From: Cyanobacteria bacterium RM1_2_2
Lineage (GTDB): Bacteria; Cyanobacteriota; Cyanobacteriia; Elainellales; Elainellaceae
DNA: 36,862 bases
Direction: 5' to 3'
Assembly (NCBI GenBank): GCA_012033495.1
Contig: JAAUQT010000030.1
Span: 1 to 36,862, forward strand
The translations under genes were made by a program, and so were the position numbers. Under the pieces are notes generated by a model. That model had not been told where the DNA came from. It saw nothing but the letters and a program-made list of their open reading frames with translations, and did no database searches. Every line of letters starts with the position of its first letter. The stretch's first letter is position 1. This document shows positions 16,519 through 24,533 of this stretch, one piece after another.

Positions 16519-18750
16519 TTACCGCCAGATTTTGACGGTCGTATCGCTGCTGCTGCTAACAAGCGTGGCATCGGCAGGGTTGGGTGACACCGACAGAACC
16601 CAGTCAGAGTGGGCTGGCAGGGTTTGCACAGCTTGCCCGGTTTGGACATCCCACGTTCTGATCGTTTTGTCATCACTGCCGCTGACAATCATGTCGTGAC
16701 CGACAAAAGCCACTGAAACCACCCGATCGGTATGCCCTTCATAGGTTTGCAGCAGTTGTCCCGTTTCTGCATTCCACAGCTTGACAAATCCATCCCAGCC
16801 AGCGCTTGCCAAATGTTTGCCATCTGAACTGAACGCAACGGCTCTAACTGGCTCTCGGTGTCCGCCGGGTTCCCCTAATGTTCGGATCAACTCCCCGGTT
16901 GCTACATCCCAAAGTTTGATCGTTTTATCTTCACTGCCGCTGGCAATCGTTTTGCCATCCGAACTCAGAGCCACCGAGTAAACCGTCTGTGAATGCCCGG
17001 TCAGAAGACGACTACTGCCTGTTCGCAAATCCCAAACTCTGACGGTTTTATCGGTGCTGCCACTCACCAGCGTTTGTCCATCCGCAGCCAGCATTACCGA
17101 CCAGACTGGGGCAGAATGTCCGTTTAGGGTTTGCAGCAGTTTGCGGGTGGATAAATCCCAAATTTTGATCGTGCTATCGTCACTGCCGCTAGCCAGAATA
17201 TTGGTTTCACTGACGCTGAGCGAACGCACAATATTGGTATGCTGTTCTAGCGTTTGGGTCACTTGCTGAGTTTGTAGATCCCAAATTTTGATCGGGTATA
17301 GGCTCGCAGCTTTGTCTTCTCCGGCGCTAATTAAAGTTTGATCGGTTGGGTTCAAAACCGCTGACCAAACCGAACCTGTGCTGCCTGATAGGGTTTCTGC
17401 GAGAGCAAACTGACGGTCGCCAAACTGACGGTCGCTGGTGAGGGCGGCAATCGGGTTGTCAGGCAACGAGAAAGGCAACGAGAAAGGCAACCAGCGCGGC
17501 AATAGGTAAACCCCAATCGCAACCGACAAGCAAGCGCCGCCGCCAATCAGTAGCCGCAGAAAGGGCGAATTGGACTTGGGTGCAGATTTGGGTGCAGACT
17601 TGGGTGCAGGCTTGAGGGTAGACTTGGGCACAGCAGACCGAGCCACAGTTTCGAGAGCCGTGGGCAAAATGGTAGGAGCATTGCTGGGATTGGGCGTATT
17701 GGAATGATAGACAGGCTCACGATGCTGACGGGTTGCTTCAAGCGGCGGGGCAGATGTTGCTGAATCCGGTGTTGTCCCTATGAAAGGCTTAGCAGCAGCT
17801 TGTAGTGCTTGACTCAGATCAGCAACAGAGGCAAAGCGATGGGCTGGCTTTTTCTCCAAACACTGCATCACAACGGCTTCGAGTTCGGGCGGCAGGTGTT
17901 CACAGTTGGGCTGCGAGCGGAAGGGCAGCACGGCTTTCAAAGCATGAGCCGTCAGCCAAGCATCATTACTGATTCGCTGCTGTTGGGTCTTCAGCCCAAA
18001 GGGGTCAACGCCCGTCAGCATTTCGTAAAGCATCACGCCAAGGCTGTAAATATCTGAGCGTTCGTCAACTTCACCCCCGCGATCAAACTGCTCTGGTGGG
18101 GCATAGCGACAAGTGCCTAAAAAAACGCTGGTCGTTGTAGCATACTCCGCTTGCAGCGAGTGAATTTTAGCGATGCCAAAATCAATGACTTTTACCAACT
18201 CTCCTAAAGCAGTGGGGGTCAGAAAAATATTGGCAGGTTTCAGGTCGCGGTGAACTACTTTAATGCGTTGTCCAGAGGTCGATTCGCCTGTCCAAAGCGT
18301 GATGCCGTCATGGGCTAGCTGTAAGCCAGCGCAGACTTGATTCATAATGTTGCAGGTACGCTCAATTGTCAGGCGCGGTTGAACAGCAAGAATCTCGGCG
18401 AGTGTTTGCCCTTGGAGATATTCCATCACATAAAAAGGATATCCTTCAGCAGTGACTCCATAGTCACTCACCTGAACAATATGAGGACTTTTAAGCGCCG
18501 CACAAATGGAACACTCTCGTTCAAACCGTTCTTTCAGATCAAAATCTGCGGCAACGGCTAAAGATTCTTTCAGGAGCTTGAGGGCAACAGGCTTACCCAA
18601 TCGAGTGTCGGTTGCTAGAAACACTTCGCCCATGCCACCGCTGCCCAACCGTTGATCAAGCCGATAGCGTTCAGGATGACCAATCAACCGACCGATCCAG
18701 GGATTAAACTGATTTGAGGAAGGATGAGACTGACTCACGGCTATCACCAC
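16519..18750 (-). CDS. Membrane Ser/Thr protein kinase with C-terminal WD40 propeller
   Basis: The 743-residue protein has a Hanks-type kinase domain at about 28-320: glycine loop LGSGGMGEVF (35-44), ATP-binding Lys58 in VALKLLK, HRDLKPAN (His167-Asp169), DFGIAK (190-195) and APPE (217-220). All catalytic residues are present. A Pro/Ser/Lys linker with repeated KSAPKSAP lies around 370-395, then one membrane helix (LRLLIGGGACLSVAIGVYLL, ~398-417). Seven WD40 repeats (~455-743; blades ending KIWD, KIWD, RVWD, KLWD, KLWN, RTWD, KIWR) follow. If the kinase is cytoplasmic, the propeller would face outward. The GTG start is supported by AGGAG five bases upstream. Likely a signalling receptor; target unknown. 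Confidence 0.92.
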   Translation of the reverse strand: MVIAVSQSHPSSNQFNPWIGRLIGHPERYRLDQRLGSGGMGEVFLATDTRLGKPVALKLLKESLAVAADFDLKERFERECSICAALKSPHIVQVSDYGVTAEGYPFYVMEYLQGQTLAEILAVQPRLTIERTCNIMNQVCAGLQLAHDGITLWTGESTSGQRIKVVHRDLKPANIFLTPTALGELVKVIDFGIAKIHSLQAEYATTTSVFLGTCRYAPPEQFDRGGEVDERSDIYSLGVMLYEMLTGVDPFGLKTQQQRISNDAWLTAHALKAVLPFRSQPNCEHLPPELEAVVMQCLEKKPAHRFASVADLSQALQAAAKPFIGTTPDSATSAPPLEATRQHREPVYHSNTPNPSNAPTILPTALETVARSAVPKSTLKPAPKSAPKSAPKSNSPFLRLLIGGGACLSVAIGVYLLPRWLPFSLPFSLPDNPIAALTSDRQFGDRQFALAETLSGSTGSVWSAVLNPTDQTLISAGEDKAASLYPIKIWDLQTQQVTQTLEQHTNIVRSLSVSETNILASGSDDSTIKIWDLSTRKLLQTLNGHSAPVWSVMLAADGQTLVSGSTDKTVRVWDLRTGSSRLLTGHSQTVYSVALSSDGKTIASGSEDKTIKLWDVATGELIRTLGEPGGHREPVRAVAFSSDGKHLASAGWDGFVKLWNAETGQLLQTYEGHTDRVVSVAFVGHDMIVSGSDDKTIRTWDVQTGQAVQTLPAHSDWVLSVSPNPADATLVSSSSDTTVKIWR

Positions 18751-18920
18751 TGGGTCTCCTATGGAGGTATAGAATAAACGCTGCTGTGTAATTCAAAGAA
18801 CGGCTGCTGCCGAGTTTTGATAGGTTGAAGCGAACAATAAACTGATAAAAAATTGATATTTATGAATCAATTAAGTGATGAGATAAGTGATGAGATAAGC
18901 GACAAAAGAAATATTAGAAT
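18751..18920. other. Kinase upstream region with short tandem repeat
   Basis: Contains the kinase ribosome-binding site (ctcct at 18756-18760 on plus) and two copies of aagtgatgagat at about 18873-18897. Nothing else is recognised. Confidence 0.5.
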
Positions 18921-20078
18921 TCACTGACTCCACACTGCAATCACACCATCGCGGCTCCCGCTGACCAGTTTGCTGCCATCTGGGCTAAAGCTAACGGATA
19001 AAATCCAATCGAGATGTCCTTGGAATGTTGCCAGCAGGGTTTCCTGATCCAAATCCCATAGTTTAAGGGTCTGATCGATGCCGCCACTAGCCAGCGTTTT
19101 ACCATCGGGACTAAACGCCACCGAAACCACATTATTGACATGACCTGTAAAGTGATTCAGTTCTTCACCCGTCTGAATGTCCCAAATTTTGATGCTGCTA
19201 TCCCAACTGCCGCTCGCAAGTCGTTCTCCGGCAGGATCAAAAACCAGCGTTCTCACAGTATCCGTGTGTCCTAAGAAAGTGCGTAGGAGCTTACCCGTCT
19301 GCCAGTCCCATAGCTTAATCGTTTTGTCCTTACTGCCGCTGGCCAGCGTTTTACCATCGGGACTAAACACAACCGGAAACAGCCGATCTTTGTGTCCAGA
19401 TAGAGTGCGAATGAGTTGACCTGTCTGCACATCCCACAACCGAATTGTGCTATCACCGCCGCCGCTGGCCAGCGTTTTGCCATCAGGATGGAAGGAAAGC
19501 GACCAAAGTACACCTGCATGTCCCACAAGTGTATTGATCAACTTACCAGTTTGAATATTCCACAGCATTATTTTCTTATCCGCGCTGCCAGTTGCCAAGA
19601 TTTTACCATCTGGACTAATCGCAATCGCATGAATAATATCCGCGTGTCCTTGTAAGGTATGCACCGTTTGCTGAGTAAGTAGATTCCGAATCTCAACTGC
19701 ATTGCCGCTAACGGTCGCTAACGTGTTGCCATCGGGCGTTAAGGCAACCCACCAAGCTGCACCAAAACGCCCAATGTAGTTTTCAACTTTGACTTGCTGC
19801 CAGCCGCCATCAGCTTCACATTTTGACAGCGAAACTTTAGCCGCCATCGGTTGGCTCGAACCCGACACTTCAACCGGCAGATCGCAGGTTTGTGCTTCTG
19901 GTTTCACCTTAGACGTGGATTTCATTTGAGGCGAAAATTGGAGCAAACTGCCTAAAATAAATCCGGCGCTCAGTAACCCTAGAACCATGGCGGCATCACT
20001 AAACAGAGAGAGTCGTTTTTGAGCCACGAGGGTTGGTTCGTTATCTCGGTAATCGGGGGGAAGAGGTTGCTTTTTCAT
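18921..20078 (-). CDS. Membrane-anchored WD40 repeat protein
   Basis: From the ATG at 20078 the protein starts MKKQPLPPDYRDNEPTLVAQKRL, followed by one membrane helix (AAMVLGLLSAGFILGSLLQF) and then, after about 75 residues, seven WD40 blades. These carry GH ... SPDGKTLASGSxDxTIKLWD signatures, with blades ending EIRN, MLWN, RLWD, KLWD, KIWD, KLWD and AVWSQ. Blades are regular with high mutual identity, typical of recently amplified cyanobacterial propellers. The predicted topology puts the propeller on the far side of the membrane, like the kinase next to it, so the two may act together; that is inference. The frame stays open to 20165, but those extra 29 residues come from a purine-rich low-complexity stretch and are unlikely to be translated. 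Confidence 0.88.
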   Translation of the reverse strand: MKKQPLPPDYRDNEPTLVAQKRLSLFSDAAMVLGLLSAGFILGSLLQFSPQMKSTSKVKPEAQTCDLPVEVSGSSQPMAAKVSLSKCEADGGWQQVKVENYIGRFGAAWWVALTPDGNTLATVSGNAVEIRNLLTQQTVHTLQGHADIIHAIAISPDGKILATGSADKKIMLWNIQTGKLINTLVGHAGVLWSLSFHPDGKTLASGGGDSTIRLWDVQTGQLIRTLSGHKDRLFPVVFSPDGKTLASGSKDKTIKLWDWQTGKLLRTFLGHTDTVRTLVFDPAGERLASGSWDSSIKIWDIQTGEELNHFTGHVNNVVSVAFSPDGKTLASGGIDQTLKLWDLDQETLLATFQGHLDWILSVSFSPDGSKLVSGSRDGVIAVWSQ

Positions 20079-20147
20079 GGGAGAGCTAGTGAAGGGAGAG
20101 AGAAGAAGGGAGAGGAAGACAGAAGACACAAGACGGAAGACAGAAGG

Positions 20148-20306
20148 GCTACCGTGTACGCCCATTTTGCAGTGTGCAATTCAAAGCCCTGTCTGATCCC
20201 CCTCAATCCCCTGTAGAAAAAGGGGAACTTCTATCCAGTTTTGGCTTGGTTCCTCCCTTTTTAGAAGCAGGGCAGGGGGATCTTCAACAGGTGTGTACAC
20301 GGTAGC
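20148..20306. repeat. MITE-like element with 12-base terminal inverted repeats
   Basis: The element starts gctaccgtgtac and ends gtacacggtagc, perfect 12-base inverted termini 159 bases apart. Inside, gatccccctcaatcccctgtagaaaaagggg and ctccctttttagaagcagggcagggggatc form a second, imperfect inverted repeat, so the whole can fold into a long hairpin. No coding capacity. It lies between the WD40 gene start and the RTX gene end, where it could also act as a terminator or RNA structure. A purine-rich agaagac repeat flanks it at 20095-20147. Confidence 0.8.
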
Positions 20307-20324
20307 TGCCGTTCCTACTGGCAA

Positions 20325-22157
20325 TTAGGCGAGTGCAAAGTTTTCCTTCACAAAGTTCGCCTGAAGGGCGGATGACCCCAGATTCGTCATGTTGGCTTGC
20401 ACACTGAACGGGCCACCGTTGGCTAGGTCGGTAGAGAACACGGCTCGGCTGAAACCGAGAGTGTTGTTGAAGTAGACAAACACACCGCGCCCGGCTGTGA
20501 TGTTGTTATTGTCGCGGATGGCAGCAGCAGCCAGCCCAGCGTTGGCAAACTCACCTTCCAGAATCAGCAGGTTGCTGTCTCCAGAGAGTTGTTTCACGTC
20601 GCCTTTGAGGAATTTAAGCTCGTTCAAGCCGAACGCTTGTCCGCCAAACACAAGCTGGTCTTTAGCTTGCCCTTGCTCAAAGTCAGTCACAACATCGGGC
20701 TGGTTCAGGTTTTGGGCAGGGTTGCCATTCGCAAACGGATCGTTGAGGAAGCGGAACTGATCTTTGCCCAGTCCACCTGTCATCGTGTCGCCCGTTGTCA
20801 CTGCAATGTTGTTGGCATTGGTTACAGTGATTGTGCCTGTGCCACCCGTAAGGATGTCATCTCCTGCACCGCCATCCGCAATCAGACGAGTGCTTGATTT
20901 GCTGGCATCCACACTGTCGTTGCCTTCGCCACCCGCGAACTGGATCACTTCCACTCCGGTGTTAGCCAAATCGTTGATCACAAAGGTATCGTTGCCGCCT
21001 TCTCCCAGAACATTAAACACTTCAGAAGTGTCTACGGTGAGGGTGAAGCCGCCATTAGTCGCGTTTACAGGCTGTCCATCTAGTCCGTTTCGTTCAAAGA
21101 AGGCTTTGCCTGCTGCGTTTTTGCCGAGCACAAAGTTATCGCCTTTTGCGAGTGCACCTTGAACTGCGATAGTATCCCGACCGTCATTACCGCTCATGAT
21201 GTCGTTCCCGTCACCGTCTGCCCATGCTAGAACGTCATCGCCTGCGCCGCCAATCATGCGGTCATCACCTTTCGCACCAACCACAACATCGTTGCCATCG
21301 CCACCGTCGAGCGTATCATTGGCAGAACTGCCGATCAGTGTGTCATCGCCAGCCCCACCCTGAGCGCTAATTTGGATGGCGGTTTCTTGTGCGTTTAAGC
21401 TATCGTTGCCTTCTCCACCATCAAACTGAATGAGTTCTACTCCGGCTCCTGTCAGGTCTTTGACGGTGAATGTATCATTACCGCCACCGCCAACTACGTT
21501 AAAGACTTCGGAGGTATCAACGACCAGATTAAACAAGTCAACTGCCTGTCCATCCAGTCCAGTGCGCTCGAAAAAGGCTTTATTTTGGGCATTTTTGCCA
21601 AGCACAAAGTTATCGCCTTGGAGTCCAGAACCATTCACTAAAACGGTATCTCGTCCGTCATTACCGCTGATCGCATCGTTGCCATCACCGTTATTCCAAA
21701 TCAATAGATCGTCGCCAGATCCACCCAACATTCGATCGTTTCCGGTGTTGCCAGCAATCACATCATTGCCGCTGTTACCCCTCAGCCGATCGTTTCCAGA
21801 GCCGCCGCTCAAGTTATCATTTCCAGCATTACCTGAAATGTTATCGTCACCTGAGCCGCCATCAACTGTATCATCTCCGTTACCACCAGAAATTTTATCT
21901 TTTCCAGCAGCACCCGTAATGGTATCGTTTCCGTCACCGCCGTTGAGGGTATCGTCTCCGGCTCCACCATTCACCGTATCGTTACCTCTTCCGCCATCAA
22001 CTAAATCTTTTCCAGTTCCACCGTTACAGTTATCATCTCCATCTAGACCTTTGAGAATATCATCACCACCTTGTCCAAAATAGATGTCGTCTTTGTTAGT
22101 ACCGGGAAAGAGATCGACGTCGTTGGTTCCAATCAGTTTCTTAGGTGCTTTAGCCAT
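20325..22157 (-). CDS. RTX (hemolysin-type calcium-binding repeat) secreted protein
   Basis: The 610-residue protein begins MAKAPKKLIGTNDVDLFPGTNKDDIYFG without a Sec signal. Runs of GGxGxDxLx nonapeptides (residues ~30-150 and around 265-310) form Ca2+-binding beta rolls typical of type I secretion substrates. Two copies of a ~95-residue module are obvious, beginning SGNDGRDTVLV and SGNDGRDTIAV. Each runs through GDNFVLGKNA, KAFFER-GLDGQ, VDTSEVFNV and GNDTFxxxDL to IQFxGGEGNDS. The C-terminal third (DVVTDFEQGQAKDQLVFGG ... VFVYFNNTLGFSRAVFSTDLANGGPF) resembles the C-terminal domain of cyanobacterial bluetail-type calcium-binding proteins. AGGAG eight bases before the ATG fixes the start. 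It is probably an outer surface or extracellular protein; no catalytic domain is seen. Confidence 0.9.
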   Translation of the reverse strand: MAKAPKKLIGTNDVDLFPGTNKDDIYFGQGGDDILKGLDGDDNCNGGTGKDLVDGGRGNDTVNGGAGDDTLNGGDGNDTITGAAGKDKISGGNGDDTVDGGSGDDNISGNAGNDNLSGGSGNDRLRGNSGNDVIAGNTGNDRMLGGSGDDLLIWNNGDGNDAISGNDGRDTVLVNGSGLQGDNFVLGKNAQNKAFFERTGLDGQAVDLFNLVVDTSEVFNVVGGGGNDTFTVKDLTGAGVELIQFDGGEGNDSLNAQETAIQISAQGGAGDDTLIGSSANDTLDGGDGNDVVVGAKGDDRMIGGAGDDVLAWADGDGNDIMSGNDGRDTIAVQGALAKGDNFVLGKNAAGKAFFERNGLDGQPVNATNGGFTLTVDTSEVFNVLGEGGNDTFVINDLANTGVEVIQFAGGEGNDSVDASKSSTRLIADGGAGDDILTGGTGTITVTNANNIAVTTGDTMTGGLGKDQFRFLNDPFANGNPAQNLNQPDVVTDFEQGQAKDQLVFGGQAFGLNELKFLKGDVKQLSGDSNLLILEGEFANAGLAAAAIRDNNNITAGRGVFVYFNNTLGFSRAVFSTDLANGGPFSVQANMTNLGSSALQANFVKENFALA

Positions 22158-22590
22158 TTTGATTTCTCCTGTATTTGAATTCAGTAAATTGTGTAGAGTT
22201 TGACCGCTATCAAAAACTTGACAAGCTTAGAAAAGAAAGGTTCAAGCAGAAGAGCCTTACTGTGTTTTACAGGTATCTCTTCAGTTGCGGGGGCTATCAA
22301 CTGTGGGGGCTATTTAACAGAGATAAAGGCAACCTGCTCGAACCCACGCCTGATTCATCGAAGGAGTTGTGGAAACTTACGAACCGCAACTCACTCACAA
22401 CACTTAGCCTAAGAGAGTTCTTCGATGGCGTCAGTCTGAAAAAGTCAGAAAAGGTTAGGTGTTGCCGACCGTCATTTGATCTGACCTTTTTTGGGCAGAA
22501 TGGACGACTTTTCCCGACATTTTCTGGCCGCGCCCCTGAGAGAGGCGATCTAATCTAAGAAAGCGAAACCGCATCTAAGAGGATTGATTG
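22158..22590. promoter_or_regulatory. Divergent intergenic region, RTX gene and Fe-S membrane gene
   Basis: A 430-base gap between two genes transcribed apart. It holds the RTX ribosome-binding site (ctcct, 22166-22170) and the Fe-S gene's agagg (22578-22582, eight bases before ATG 22591). It also has a small direct repeat (gggggctat at about 22286 and 22303). Open plus-strand frames here (up to 127 residues) have unusual composition and no recognisable domain. Both promoters should be here, but no hexamers are convincing. Confidence 0.4.
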
Positions 22591-24471
22591 ATGTTTGCGA
22601 AAATTCCAGAGCAGTCTATGCGTCTGATCCGCTGGGGTTTCACCCTTGGCTGGGGACTGCTGATTTTATCTCTGTTCTACGATCCAGTTTCAAGTCATCT
22701 AACCCAACCAGGACAACAATTTGCCGCCTCTAGCGCTGAAGGTTGCTTCCAATTTCAGGGTGAATGCCTGCCGCTGGCTGCCTACCCCATGGGAGCAAGA
22801 ATTTTCTGGGGGATGGTTCTGCCGCTAACCATCATGATTTTATTTGTGCTTGGCCATGAGGCATGGCGGCGCATCTGTCCGCTATCCTTTCTCTCTCAAA
22901 TTCCCCGCGCTTTGGAATGGCAACGCAAACGAGTGATTGACGAACAGTCTTGGTTGGGCCAAAATGCGCTATCGTTTCAGTTCGTTTTATTATTCATTGG
23001 CTTAAACATCAGGCTTCTACTCGTTAATTCTGATCGCGTTCTTCTAGGCATTTTTCTACTATTGACTATCCTTGCCGCGATCACAGTTGGTTTCCTTTAC
23101 GATGGCAAAACCTGGTGTCAATATTTTTGCCCTATGGCTCCGGTGCAGATAGTTTACAGCGAGCCAGGCGGACTGTTAGGAAGCCATGCTCATACGGCTC
23201 CCCCTAAAACCATTACCCAATCGATGTGTCGCACGATCGACCGAGGACGGGAGAAATCTGCCTGTGTTGCTTGCACGATGTCCTGCATCGATATTGACGC
23301 AGAAGCAGCCTATTGGGATAACATCAAACAACCAGAGCGCAGAATGCTCTACTACGCTTATGTAGGCTTGATTATTGGATTCTATTTATACTTCTGGCTA
23401 TATTCAGGCAATTGGAATTTTCTGTCGGCAGGGGTTTGGAACGAAACGAATCAACTTGCTACTCTTTTACGTCCTGGATTTTATCTCAACGGTGTTGCAA
23501 TTCCCATTCCCAAACTGCTAGCAGTTCCCTTCACTCTAACCGCCTGCTCTGGTGCAACCTACGCGATCGGACTTTGGGCAGAAAAGCAAATTAAGCGACG
23601 GAACAGACGCGCCCACTCTCCGATTAGCCCTGAACAGTTGCAAAGCCGTCTGTTTGCTGTCACCACTTTTATTTGCTTCAACCTGCTATTTTTTATGGGA
23701 GTCCGCCCGACGTTAGGCTATTTGCCTTTATTTCTACAGCAATTACTGAGTTGGTTTGCAGTCGTTGTCAGCAGCTTGTGGCTAGTGAAAACATGGCATC
23801 GCAGCTTGCAGCGCTATCACCGCGAACGAGACGCCAATCTCTTGCGCCAGCAGTTGAGCAGACTTGAAGTTGATTTCTCTCAGTTACTAGAAGGGCGCGC
23901 CCTGCACGACCTCAAACCAGATGAGCTTTATGCTTTGGCAAAGGTGCTGCCGAGCTATTCACAGGACTATCGCCTTCAGGTCTACCGAGGGGTGCTGCGA
24001 GAAGCGTTGGAGCAGAAAAGTATGACGCCAGCCAAAAGCCTGAGCATGTTTGAATCCTTGCGACAGAAGCTAGAAATTTCGGAGGCGGTTCATTGGCAAA
24101 TCTTAGAGAAATTACAGGCTGAAGAGCCTCTTTTGTTTGAGTTCTTGCATTCTTCTGATTCAGCTACAACGGTCTATCGTCCTTCTGCTAATCGTTTAGA
24201 TGGTCGTTTAGGTAGACGTTCGACTGATCATTCTGCTAATCGTTCAACTCCTTCAACTTTAGAGCCAACCATTCATAGACCGTTCAGGCAGGACGTAGAC
24301 TTGCCAAAACTAGATTCATTTACACGCAGTCCTTCTAGCGTCAATCAGGCTGAGCCATCTGATCCTGATGCTACTCGCGTTGATTCTGCATCATTGAACC
24401 ACCGCGATCAGCAAAATAAGCCTTCTGACACTTCAGATCAGACGACTCGATGGCGCGACCCTAATTCATAA
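22591..24471 (+). CDS. Polytopic membrane protein with 4Fe-4S (NapH/CcoG-like) cysteine motifs
   Basis: The 626-residue protein has about seven to eight membrane helices in residues 12-400 and a soluble tail. Between helices lie the cysteines expected of a membrane-bound electron-transfer protein: RRICPLSF (Cys96), WCQYFCPMAPVQ (Cys176, Cys180) and MCRTIDRGREKSACVACTMSC (Cys213, 225, 228, 232). CxxxCP followed by CxxCxxxC resembles the NapH/CcoG/RdxA polyferredoxin-type membrane proteins, which move electrons between quinol and soluble partners. The tail (~400-500) is helical, and residues 540-627 are Ser/Asp/Arg-rich low complexity. The adjacent FHA-FNR-ferredoxin fusion, 62 bases downstream, is a plausible electron partner. 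The ATG at 22591 follows AGAGG; an in-frame TTG sits just before it. Exact function unknown. Confidence 0.75.
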   Translation: MFAKIPEQSMRLIRWGFTLGWGLLILSLFYDPVSSHLTQPGQQFAASSAEGCFQFQGECLPLAAYPMGARIFWGMVLPLTIMILFVLGHEAWRRICPLSFLSQIPRALEWQRKRVIDEQSWLGQNALSFQFVLLFIGLNIRLLLVNSDRVLLGIFLLLTILAAITVGFLYDGKTWCQYFCPMAPVQIVYSEPGGLLGSHAHTAPPKTITQSMCRTIDRGREKSACVACTMSCIDIDAEAAYWDNIKQPERRMLYYAYVGLIIGFYLYFWLYSGNWNFLSAGVWNETNQLATLLRPGFYLNGVAIPIPKLLAVPFTLTACSGATYAIGLWAEKQIKRRNRRAHSPISPEQLQSRLFAVTTFICFNLLFFMGVRPTLGYLPLFLQQLLSWFAVVVSSLWLVKTWHRSLQRYHRERDANLLRQQLSRLEVDFSQLLEGRALHDLKPDELYALAKVLPSYSQDYRLQVYRGVLREALEQKSMTPAKSLSMFESLRQKLEISEAVHWQILEKLQAEEPLLFEFLHSSDSATTVYRPSANRLDGRLGRRSTDHSANRSTPSTLEPTIHRPFRQDVDLPKLDSFTRSPSSVNQAEPSDPDATRVDSASLNHRDQQNKPSDTSDQTTRWRDPNS

Positions 24472-24533
24472 CGTTGTTCGTAGCGTTGGTCATCTTCTTC
24501 TCGTTCATTCATCCTTAAAAACCATCATCCATC

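Noticed and set aside
16317..16688. A 123-codon minus-strand frame over the 3' end of the kinase gene
   Set aside because: It overlaps the last WD40 blade in another frame and has no protein-like features.
20497..22083. Plus-strand frames of 87-217 codons opposite the RTX gene
   Set aside because: Composition (Ser/Pro/Leu runs such as SPAPPFTVSLPLPPS) is the antisense of GGxGxDxLx repeats, not a protein.
22175..22558. A 127-codon plus-strand frame upstream of the Fe-S membrane gene
   Set aside because: No domain, no ribosome-binding site, odd composition; lies in the region that must carry two divergent promoters.
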